Positions 1-5,335 of a stretch of DNA of 5,892 nt are shown piece by piece. The notes under the pieces were generated by a model, which did not search any database, had not been told where the DNA came from, and saw only the letters and a program-made list of their open reading frames with translations. The DNA is from Thermoproteota archaeon (GTDB lineage Archaea; Korarchaeota; Korarchaeia; Korarchaeales; Korarchaeaceae), in contig WAOH01000115.1 in the NCBI GenBank assembly GCA_015521385.1, positions 1 through 5,892 of the forward strand. Reading direction: 5' to 3'. Made by a program: the position numbers and the translations under genes. The number at the start of each line of letters is the position of its first letter. Position 1 is the stretch's first letter.

Positions 1-1000
1 ATCTGCTCAGATTCACTACATCAGGTTGCACTTCCTCCAAGAGCCTGAGGGTTTGATGGAAGTCCTCTTCGGTCTCACCCGGGAAACCGACTATTATGTC
101 CGTGCTTATGGTCGAGTCCTCGTATCTCTCCCTTACGAGTTTCACCAAGTAGATGAACTCCTCTGCCGTGTAATCCCTGCCCATCAATCTGAGAATCCTG
201 TTAGATCCGCTCTGAACCGGAAGATGGAAGAATTTGTATATCTTAGGACTACCAAACGAGTCGAGCAATCTATCCGCTACCTTAAGAGCCGAGCTGGGGG
301 TCATCATTCCAACCCTGATCCTGAACTCCCCCTCGATCGAGACCACATCCCTCAATAGATCGGGCAGGTCTGTTCCCATGTCCCAACCGTAAACCCCGGT
401 ATCTTCGGCTGTCAGCCAGATCTCCACAGCTCCCTTAACTAAGAAATCCCGGATCCTGTTCAAGATGCTTCTCTTGGGAAAGCTCGTCAGTCCACCCCTA
501 GCCAGCTTGGTTATACAGTAGGTGCAGGAGCCCAAGCAGCCCTCGGCAATTGGGACTATTCCTATCAGTTCTAGAGGATCTCTCTCGTATGAGGCCTTAT
601 CCAACCTTCCCCAATCCAAGAAATCGCCTTCTTTCCCCTCTATAGCCAGAAAAGCAGCTTCAACGATGGAATTTATTGATCTAGGAGCTATCAGAACCTT
701 GGAAAATGGCCTTAGCAGCTCGGGCTGGGATTTGGCCATGCATCCCGCGGCTATGAGGGGACCGTACTTGGACAGCATCCTCGCTCTGTGGATCATCCTC
801 TGCTCCGTGGGCGTCTTCACGTTGCAGGTGTTCAGTATCAGGACATCCGCCTCTTCGGGTCTATCCACCTCGATCCAGCCGGCTTTCTTCAGTAGACTTT
901 CCATTATCTGAGAGTCGGATCTGTTCATTGAGCATCCGTGCGTCTCCAAGTAGAATCTGGGCTCACTCCGATTCCGCCTCTGACTCGACCGTGACCCCAT
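1..1000 (-). CDS. tRNA t6A37 methylthiotransferase, archaeal CDKAL1/e-MtaB-like (partial, C-terminus off window)
   Basis: Radical SAM methylthiotransferase of the MiaB/MtaB family. By family it adds a methylthio group to threonylcarbamoyladenosine at position 37 of ANN-decoding tRNAs. About 333 residues are visible; the end of the radical SAM domain and the usual TRAM domain lie beyond the left edge. The N-terminal MTTase domain carries the three cluster cysteines C23 (LETHGCSMNRSDSQ), C59 (NTCNV) and C87 (AAGCM). The radical SAM CX3CX2C motif is C155/C159/C162 (GCLGSCTYC). Further family blocks are GMMTPSSAL (about 231), FHLPVQSGSNRILRLMGRDY (about 258) and DIIVGFPGETEEDF (about 301). The archaeal/eukaryotic subfamily is inferred from the ITKLARG and AEDTGVYGWDMGTDLP blocks. 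Start: ATG at 1000 is chosen, overlapping the upstream DUF211 gene by 38 nt; ATG at 1015 is also in frame. Either gives a basic N-terminal extension (SSQRRNRSEPR) before the usual family start. It is the last visible gene of a four-gene minus-strand run. Confidence 0.93.
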   Translation of the reverse strand, partial: MGSRSSQRRNRSEPRFYLETHGCSMNRSDSQIMESLLKKAGWIEVDRPEEADVLILNTCNVKTPTEQRMIHRARMLSKYGPLIAAGCMAKSQPELLRPFSKVLIAPRSINSIVEAAFLAIEGKEGDFLDWGRLDKASYERDPLELIGIVPIAEGCLGSCTYCITKLARGGLTSFPKRSILNRIRDFLVKGAVEIWLTAEDTGVYGWDMGTDLPDLLRDVVSIEGEFRIRVGMMTPSSALKVADRLLDSFGSPKIYKFFHLPVQSGSNRILRLMGRDYTAEEFIYLVKLVRERYEDSTISTDIIVGFPGETEEDFHQTLRLLEEVQPDVVNLSR

Positions 1001-1310
1001 CGAGGCTCGCCACATTCCCCCCGTAGTACCTAATCACCTTCACTATCTCGTCGTAGTCCAAGTCGTCGCCCTCCAAGATTATCTTCAGCCTCTCGATCGT
1101 GGAGTCGTAGTCCTTCACCTCTATATCCACCTTCTTGACCCCCTTAAGCTCGGAGAGCCCCTCGGCCATGTCCACTATGTTAGGGTTGTGTGGCTTCACT
1201 ACATCCAACACGAGTCTCCTCACTACGATACGTCTACTTTCACCTTCCTCATCTTCGGAAGGCCGGAAACTCAGCAATTCCCTATATCCTCCCCAAGCCC
1301 AAGAGGTCAC
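963..1310 (-). CDS. DUF211 family small ferredoxin-like-fold protein
   Basis: Small conserved archaeal protein of the DUF211 family, function unknown. The family signature covers most of the chain: RRLVLDVVKPHNPNI at about residues 31-45, then LSELKGVKKVDIEVKDYD, then LEGDDLDYDEIVKVIRYYGG and SLDGV near the end. This predicts a single beta-alpha-beta ferredoxin-like domain. The C-terminal tail is acidic (ESEAESE). The start is uncertain. GTG at 1310 is the longest form but has no ribosome-binding site. TTG at 1277 is preceded by GGAGG (1288-1292, 10 nt spacer) and would give 104 residues. GTG at 1223 lies closest to where family members normally begin. It follows the stop of the upstream gene by only 7 nt and overlaps the methylthiotransferase start downstream, so co-transcription is likely. 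Confidence 0.88.
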   Translation of the reverse strand: MTSWAWGGYRELLSFRPSEDEEGESRRIVVRRLVLDVVKPHNPNIVDMAEGLSELKGVKKVDIEVKDYDSTIERLKIILEGDDLDYDEIVKVIRYYGGNVASLDGVTVESEAESE

Positions 1311-1321
1311 CGGTTTATTAA
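1288..1321 (-). promoter_or_regulatory. Possible internal promoter and ribosome-binding site for the DUF211 gene
   Basis: On the minus strand an A/T element (TTAATAAA, about 1315-1321) lies roughly 26 nt before a GGAGG motif (1288-1292), which in turn lies 10 nt before TTG 1277. The arrangement would fit a short-leader transcript starting near 1292 and translation from the TTG. This is only suggestive: the A/T element overlaps the stop region of the preceding gene, and read-through from dtdA would also serve DUF211. Confidence 0.3.
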
Positions 1322-1680
1322 TTCTTTTCCCTAGACCTAAGTTCTGTGAATAGAAGGGCTATTATCTTATTCACGGTTTTCTTTCTTCCACCCTTCAGCC
1401 TGACTAACTTGATTTTATTTTGATATTCCGGTGGAATGGTAATTTTTCTTGAGAAAGTGGCATAGAGCTTGATGCCTCTGGCTACGCAGTAGTCCAGTAT
1501 CTCCCTTATGTCCCTGTTCCTCCCCTTGACGGCGCTTCTCGGCTGCCAGACCGCCCCATATCCGAGATAGTTCAGCCTCTTCTGGACGGAGAAGTAAAGG
1601 TCCCTGGGAACGGTCCTATCGAAGAAGAAGGGGGTCCTATACCTCCTCTTCTTTACCCCCCTGCGCCTTCTCTGCCTCAC
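1318..1680 (-). CDS. Hypothetical small basic protein (120 aa)
   Basis: I do not recognise this family. The protein has 120 residues and is strongly basic. A cationic N-terminus with RQRRRRGVKKRRYR at residues 2-15 is followed by a hydrophobic/aromatic patch (TPFFF). The middle resembles a compact alpha/beta domain (LNYLGYGAVWQPRSAVKGRN, then REILDYCVARGIKLYATFS). A lysine-rich C-terminal part (LVRLKGGRKKTVNKIIALL) completes it. No signal peptide or membrane segment is apparent. The Arg/Lys-rich start suggests nucleic-acid or ribosome contact, which is inference. GTG at 1680 is preceded by GGGAGG (1684-1689), with a short spacer, and no ATG, GTG or TTG start lies close downstream. The gene overlaps the end of dtdA by 44 nt, and its stop lies 7 nt before the longest DUF211 start. 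Translational coupling with dtdA is likely, so a link with tRNA or translation is a reasonable guess. Confidence 0.7.
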   Translation of the reverse strand: MRQRRRRGVKKRRYRTPFFFDRTVPRDLYFSVQKRLNYLGYGAVWQPRSAVKGRNRDIREILDYCVARGIKLYATFSRKITIPPEYQNKIKLVRLKGGRKKTVNKIIALLFTELRSREKN

Positions 1681-2491
1681 TTCCCTCCCTCAGGAGCCTC
1701 TTCACTCTGATAGCCTTCAGTCCGATCTCCCTTAAAGCTGACTCTATCCTCTCTCGATCCTCCCCCCTCAAACCCTTGTTATCGACTATGGCCACCTTCG
1801 GAGGTTCCCCGTTCCTCTCAATCGCCTGCTTAACCATGGTCTTGTCGACCCAGCCAGCATCCAGCTTCCTAGCGGCGTGGCCGATCGCGTACTCTGTGGT
1901 AAGCTCCACCTTGGTGAAGTGATCGTTAACGTGAGGCCCCCCGAAGGCTATCGCCGGTACGTATTTACCAATGGTCCAATTCTCCAGCGCCTCCATGACG
2001 GATTCCACCGCTATCTCAATACCATTGGGATCGTTCCAAGCCGTCTCGTCGCAACCTATCTCTAGGAAAGCTAGGGGCTTCTCGATGGTCGGTCCGTGGT
2101 GAGTTGGCTCGAACCCAACCGAATAACCCGTTCCAGCCACTCTCTTGGAGGCAGCCAGCAGATACTCCTTCATCAGTGAAGGTATGGCTATGCCCAGCTT
2201 GAAGTGCTCGCCCCCATACTTCGCTTGGCCGAAGTTCCCTGGAACGTGAGCCGTCAGTATGGGCCTATGTGGAGTGCCACTATGCCTAGAGAGGGCCACG
2301 ACGTAATCGAAATCAGAGACCCCAAGCTCATCGCAGCTCTTCACGTACAAGATTTCTCTCTCGAAGCTGATGAGCTCTACACTCTTATCTCCGAGATTGA
2401 ACTGTTCACCCATTCTCTCGCTTATCTCGGAGGCCATGTTCCTGCCTGCTGGGTCTTTAAGTGAGTAAAGTAGGGAGACCTTCACTTTCAT
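1637..2491 (-). CDS. dtdA: D-aminoacyl-tRNA deacylase (archaeal/plant type, DTD2/GEK1 family)
   Basis: Hydrolyses D-amino acids from mischarged tRNAs in the cytoplasm, recycling the tRNA and keeping D-residues out of proteins. It belongs to the archaeal/plant zinc-dependent family, unrelated in sequence to bacterial Dtd. Family motifs are clear: LSRHSGTPHRPILTAHVPGN (67-86), GFEPTHHGPT (126-135), FLEIGCDETAWNDPNG (142-157), AFGGPHVNDHFTKVEL (182-197) and AIGHAARK (202-209). The conserved histidines H70, H131, H132, H187 and H205 are candidate metal or active-site residues. At 284 residues it is full length for the family. The C-terminal tail is charged and low in complexity (GSEAEKAQGGKEEEV) and overlaps the start of the next gene by 44 nt. 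ATG 2491 lies about 27 nt from the centre of a TATA element with no ribosome-binding site between, which suggests a leaderless mRNA. It is the first gene of the minus-strand operon. Confidence 0.95.
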   Translation of the reverse strand: MKVKVSLLYSLKDPAGRNMASEISERMGEQFNLGDKSVELISFEREILYVKSCDELGVSDFDYVVALSRHSGTPHRPILTAHVPGNFGQAKYGGEHFKLGIAIPSLMKEYLLAASKRVAGTGYSVGFEPTHHGPTIEKPLAFLEIGCDETAWNDPNGIEIAVESVMEALENWTIGKYVPAIAFGGPHVNDHFTKVELTTEYAIGHAARKLDAGWVDKTMVKQAIERNGEPPKVAIVDNKGLRGEDRERIESALREIGLKAIRVKRLLREGSEAEKAQGGKEEEV

Positions 2492-2512
2492 AGGCTGTAA
2501 GCGGGGAAACTC

Positions 2513-2522
2513 TTTTTTAAAT
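2513..2522. promoter_or_regulatory. Shared bidirectional TATA element between dtdA and the PAP2 gene
   Basis: The 51 bp between the two divergent ATGs (2491 minus, 2543 plus) contain a single A/T block, TTTTTTAAAT, with the perfect palindrome TTTAAA at 2516-2521. Its centre is about 27 nt from the dtdA start and about 25 nt from the PAP2 start, which is the normal archaeal TATA-to-transcription-start distance. Neither gene shows a Shine-Dalgarno motif, so both mRNAs would be leaderless and use the same or overlapping TBP site. Confidence 0.65.
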
Positions 2523-2542
2523 CAACCCAGAATTGGCCACCG

Positions 2543-3109
2543 ATGGACCTCCACAGAGCCATAGCCCTGCTGCTCTCACCGGTGACCGTGGCTGCCATAT
2601 CTTCCTTGGGAGTCTATGCTATGTACCCTGATCCCCTAGGCCTCATAGTGGCCCTCCTGTTGATCGTCATCTGCCCCGTGGCCAATGTCGTTAAGAAATC
2701 ACTTTCAGGGGAGATGGATATTCTCGTTCCCGACAGATATGCCAGAGGTCCGTTCTTCGCTCAGGCAATAGCTTGCTACTCAATAGCCACCATAGTGCTC
2801 GCGATGCTGGACTCGTATCCCCTAGCCGTTCTATCCCTGTCCTACTCGGCAGTCACCCTCGCAATAGCCCTGATTAACCACTACGCCACTAAAGTGAGCG
2901 TTCACATGGCGGGCCTGGCCGGCCCAGCCGCCTTCCTGATAATTTTGGGGAATCGCACGCTCGGAGGGCTGCTCATGGCCTTGGTCCCCGTTCTGGCCTG
3001 GTCCAGGTGGAGGTCTAGGTCCCATACCCCTGCTCAGATTCTGCTTGGAGTGGTGATCTCGATACTGATCACCTCCGTGACCTGTTTTATGGCCTTAAAC
3101 CTCAAGTAG
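2543..3109 (+). CDS. PAP2-like integral membrane phosphatase
   Basis: Small membrane protein (188 aa) with about five or six hydrophobic segments and the three signatures of the PAP2/type 2 phosphatidic acid phosphatase superfamily in degenerate archaeal form. Signature 1 is around PDRYARGPF (63-71), replacing KX6RP. Signature 2 is KVSVH (117-121), with Val in place of the Gly of PSGH, keeping the catalytic His121. Signature 3 is SRWRSRSH (154-161), matching SRX5H with nucleophile-type His161, but Gln165 replaces the usual Asp of HX3D. Members dephosphorylate membrane lipid phosphates. Some archaeal members are thought to act on dolichyl pyrophosphate, but the substrate here cannot be read from sequence. 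ATG 2543 sits about 25 nt downstream of a shared TATA element and lacks a ribosome-binding site, so it is probably leaderless. The 3' end overlaps the convergent TIM-barrel gene by 15 nt. Confidence 0.78.
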   Translation: MDLHRAIALLLSPVTVAAISSLGVYAMYPDPLGLIVALLLIVICPVANVVKKSLSGEMDILVPDRYARGPFFAQAIACYSIATIVLAMLDSYPLAVLSLSYSAVTLAIALINHYATKVSVHMAGLAGPAAFLIILGNRTLGGLLMALVPVLAWSRWRSRSHTPAQILLGVVISILITSVTCFMALNLK

Positions 3110-3886
3110 GGAGGAGATCTTATCCCTAGATATCCTCAGGTAGTCTATGTCCGACACATGAGGCTCCAGCGTTATAGTCCCCTTATAGCCCCAAGACCTG
3201 ATCTCCTCGGCCACCTCACTCCACGGTATTCTACCAGCCCCTATCGGTAGATGTATATCCCTGTTGAGATCGTTATCGTGGGCGTGGAGGTGCATTATCT
3301 CGCTGCCTAGCTTGTTCACGTAAGATCTGAGCTTGTCTACTCCTCCATTGAGGAATGTATGTCCGATATCGAGAGTGACGAAGAGTTCCGGTACGTTGTC
3401 CACCAAGTACCTTATGTCGGAGGGCGATCTGAAGGCGCCGTGATCCACGTTCTCGACCAAAACCTGAACCCCCCTTTCCCTAGAGTAGGAGACTAGTTCC
3501 CTGAAGCCCATCACATTGAATTCCCTAGCCTTGTCCTTGAGAGCTGCCAGCCATCCGGGGGTGAATGGGTGGAATGTCGCGTAGGGTGATTCCAGCTTAG
3601 CAGCGATATCCAGCACCTTGAAAGCTTCTTTCAGGGCCCCCTTCCTCACCTCGTCGTAAGGATGGCCAACCTCCAAGTACCAAGGAGAGTGGATCAGGTA
3701 GAACGAGTCGTGGGAGTTGGCCAAGTCGATGAGCTCTTTCATGCGGTCTAGGAGCGTATCCACCCATGAATAAGGCCATTCGACGGTTATTTCCACGTAA
3801 TCCAAACCGAGCTCGAGGATGGACTTTACCTCCTCAATCAGGTCCTTGTGGGGGTTGTTCATCCCCCCGTAGGTGAAGTCGGCCAT
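3095..3886 (-). CDS. Sugar phosphate isomerase/epimerase-like TIM-barrel protein (AP endonuclease 2 superfamily)
   Basis: Metal-dependent TIM-barrel protein of the xylose isomerase-like/AP endonuclease family 2 superfamily, 263 aa, cytosolic; the exact substrate is unknown. The barrel strands carry the expected metal and catalytic positions: LIHSPW with His66, ATFHPF with His106, VLVENVDHG with Glu145, VTLDIGHTF with Asp173 and His176, MHLHAHDND with His199/201/203, and ITLEPHV with Glu241 (a typical final metal-ligand glutamate). The early block LGLDYVEITVEWP (27-38) is the usual strand-helix start of the family. The reading frame stays open upstream to 4090, but that part lies antisense inside the divergent gene. 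ATG 3886 is preferred because it begins at the expected first strand (ADFTYGG) and has a TATA-like element 20-26 nt upstream with no Shine-Dalgarno. It diverges from the membrane fusion gene and ends overlapping the PAP2 gene. Confidence 0.85.
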   Translation of the reverse strand: MADFTYGGMNNPHKDLIEEVKSILELGLDYVEITVEWPYSWVDTLLDRMKELIDLANSHDSFYLIHSPWYLEVGHPYDEVRKGALKEAFKVLDIAAKLESPYATFHPFTPGWLAALKDKAREFNVMGFRELVSYSRERGVQVLVENVDHGAFRSPSDIRYLVDNVPELFVTLDIGHTFLNGGVDKLRSYVNKLGSEIMHLHAHDNDLNRDIHLPIGAGRIPWSEVAEEIRSWGYKGTITLEPHVSDIDYLRISRDKISSLLEV

Positions 3887-3901
3887 CGCCCAACCGACCA
3901 C

Positions 3902-3912
3902 TATTAATATTT
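3902..3912. promoter_or_regulatory. Shared bidirectional TATA element between the TIM-barrel and UppP-VTT genes
   Basis: Only 46 bp separate the divergent ATGs at 3886 (minus) and 3933 (plus). The block TATTAATATTT lies at the centre and includes the overlapping palindromes ATTAAT and AATATT (3906-3911). The AATATT centre is about 25 nt from the plus-strand start and about 23 nt from the minus-strand start. No ribosome-binding site precedes either gene, so leaderless transcription in both directions from one TBP-binding region is the simplest reading. Confidence 0.6.
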
Positions 3913-3932
3913 GAAACTTAATCATCCTACAT

Positions 3933-5126
3933 ATGCTGGAATACGCCGCCGGGCTCCTAGAGTGGATACCTGTATGGCCCCTTCCCTCGGGACATCTGGC
4001 CGGAGTTCCTGGGATGTACCTAGCGAGGGAGGGACTGGAGCCCAAGGCGGCGGTATCGGCTCTGCTGACCTCCTCTCTTCTTACCCTCATGCTCAGGGGA
4101 TGGCTTAATTACGTCGATCCCACGATAGGAGGATTGATAGTGGCTGGTCTTTCATTCATCGGGCTTCTAGCCGTGGCCTTCCTCAGATGGGGGCTCCTAG
4201 CTGTTGAGGAAGGTCGCAAGCCCGATGCCATGGATGGATTCGTGTCTGGATTCGCTCAAGGCGTGAGTTCGATTGGGTTCGGGGGGAGCGGCCTCTCTCT
4301 AGCCCTGCTGACCTCTTCAGGGGTCTCCATTCGCGGAGCCATTGCCATCTCCTCAGTGGCCTCCCTGCCCCCGGCGCTGATTCAGCTGATCACCGAATTC
4401 CCTTCACCGCTGTGGGTGCTCTACCTGCTGGAGGGACTCATAGCCGTCATCCTATTGAGCAGGCTGAGAGTGAGGCCTAGCACCTTCGGCTTCCTAGCCT
4501 CGATGACCCTCTTGGTGAATATGTACCAAGTTAAGTTCATAGGAGAGCATGTGAGGCACTATCAGGCCCTAGCTGAGGAGATCTCCTCTTTCGTGAGGAA
4601 GTACGGGGCCATAGGTCTCTTCGCCGCTATGGTCCTCCAGGCGGTGATCTCACCCATACCCGCTGACGCGGTTCTAGTTGCCGCTGGGGCGCTGGGCATG
4701 AGTCCGGTTGAGGTGGGTATCTATGGCGGTATGGGAATAGCCGTAGGCTCCGTGATCAACTACTTCATCGCGCGAGCCGTCGGAAAGAGGATCTTGGAGT
4801 ACTACATCAGGGAGGACCTGTTGAAGAAGGTTTACGTATGGTTCGACAGGTGGGGCGGCTGGCTCGTCTTCATAACCAGGCTGATACCATTCCTCCCCCT
4901 AGATGTCACCTCTTATGTGGCCGGGGCTGTTGGGATGAATTTCCTCGTATTCGTACTGGCTAATGTGCTGGCAATCGTCCCTAGGGCCACGTTCTTCGGT
5001 CTGGTAGGAGCCAGACTAGCTGAGGGCGATTGGACCCTGCTGGCAGTATCGGTTGTGATGCTGCTGGTTGGGGCCTACTTCTTCAGTAGGCAGGTCATCA
5101 AGGGTGGGGAGAGGGCGGATAAATGA
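3933..5126 (+). CDS. Membrane fusion protein: degenerate UppP/BacA-like domain plus VTT (DedA/TVP38-type) domain
   Basis: Polytopic membrane protein of 397 aa with two recognisable halves. Residues 1-200 look like undecaprenyl-pyrophosphate phosphatase (UppP/BacA). The first half-repeat reads LLEWIPVWPLPSGHL (8-22), recalling the family's TEFLPVSSTGH, with Glu10 and His21 kept but two extra residues between them. The second reads DGFVSGFAQGVSSIGFGGSG (101-120), recalling the block that ends PGISRSG. The catalytic Arg of SRSG is replaced by Gly, and the other N-terminal Glu of the first motif is Ala6. Residues 217-385 are a VTT domain: FVRKYGAIGLFAAMVLQAV, PIPADAVLVAAGALGM (241-256), then TRLIPFLPLDVTSYVAGAVGM (315-335), with the SYVAG block typical of TVP38-type members. 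DedA/VTT proteins include polyprenyl-phosphate flippases. An inferred role is binding or translocating dolichyl phosphate; catalysis is doubtful. ATG 3933 is leaderless behind a TATA element. The N-terminal assignment is less certain than the C-terminal one. Confidence 0.78.
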   Translation: MLEYAAGLLEWIPVWPLPSGHLAGVPGMYLAREGLEPKAAVSALLTSSLLTLMLRGWLNYVDPTIGGLIVAGLSFIGLLAVAFLRWGLLAVEEGRKPDAMDGFVSGFAQGVSSIGFGGSGLSLALLTSSGVSIRGAIAISSVASLPPALIQLITEFPSPLWVLYLLEGLIAVILLSRLRVRPSTFGFLASMTLLVNMYQVKFIGEHVRHYQALAEEISSFVRKYGAIGLFAAMVLQAVISPIPADAVLVAAGALGMSPVEVGIYGGMGIAVGSVINYFIARAVGKRILEYYIREDLLKKVYVWFDRWGGWLVFITRLIPFLPLDVTSYVAGAVGMNFLVFVLANVLAIVPRATFFGLVGARLAEGDWTLLAVSVVMLLVGAYFFSRQVIKGGERADK

Positions 5127-5133
5127 GACATAC

Positions 5134-5142
5134 AATATTAAA
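5134..5142 (+). promoter_or_regulatory. TATA box of the tRNA-Arg gene
   Basis: AATATTAAA is centred at 5138, 27 nt upstream of the first base of the mature tRNA. That is the standard archaeal spacing, so transcription would start at or very near the mature 5' end. It begins 8 nt after the stop codon of the membrane fusion gene and could also uncouple the tRNA from read-through. Confidence 0.7.
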
Positions 5143-5164
5143 CCCGGAACCCCTCATCTCTCGG

Positions 5165-5239
5165 GGGCCCGTAGCTCAGCAAGGATAGAGCGGCGGCCTT
5201 CGGAGCCGCAGGTCGGGGGTTCGAGTCCCCCCGGGCCCG
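5165..5239 (+). tRNA. tRNA-Arg, anticodon UCG
   Basis: A complete 75-nt cloverleaf. The acceptor stem GGGCCCG pairs perfectly with CGGGCCC (5232-5238). The D arm is GCTC/GAGC. The anticodon stem GCGGC/GCCGC encloses the loop CTTCGGA, giving anticodon TCG, which reads CGA and probably other CGN codons. There is a 5-nt variable loop, and the T arm is GGGGG-TTCGAGT-CCCCC. The discriminator base is G (5239). No CCA is encoded (TTC follows) and there is no intron in the anticodon loop. The very GC-rich stems point to a thermophile. Confidence 0.97.
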
Positions 5240-5300
5240 TTCAGGCGCTCAGATGAGCCGAGTAGAATGTCCCGATGAAGAAATAATTGTCTCTAAGCGT

Positions 5301-5318
5301 GATATTAAAAGAAAAGAG
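5301..5318 (-). terminator. T-rich terminator downstream of the histone gene
   Basis: On the minus strand, about 20 nt beyond the histone stop codon, the transcript would run through a pyrimidine tract, CTCTTTTCTTTT followed by AATATC. Oligo-T tracts without a required hairpin are the typical intrinsic terminators of archaeal RNA polymerase. The same stretch lies downstream of the tRNA gene on the other strand, where it is A-rich and would not terminate. Confidence 0.6.
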
Positions 5319-5335
5319 GGTGGAAGGAGGCCGGC

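Noticed and set aside
26..911. Plus-strand open frames at 26-358 and 522-911
   Set aside because: They are antisense to the methylthiotransferase, whose cluster cysteines and radical SAM motifs are unmistakable; the plus-strand products show no family features.
2831..3025. Minus-strand frame inside the PAP2 gene
   Set aside because: Pro/Gly-rich shadow translation with no start signals; the plus-strand frame shows transmembrane segments and PAP2 signatures.
3887..4090. N-terminal extension of the TIM-barrel gene to ATG/GTG codons as far as 4090
   Set aside because: The extra 68 residues are low in structure, lie antisense within the divergent membrane gene, and would erase its promoter; ATG 3886 matches the first barrel strand and TATA spacing.
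5247..5258. Small hairpin GCTC-AGAT-GAGC downstream of the tRNA as a terminator
   Set aside because: Only four base pairs and no following T-run on the plus strand; better regarded as chance.
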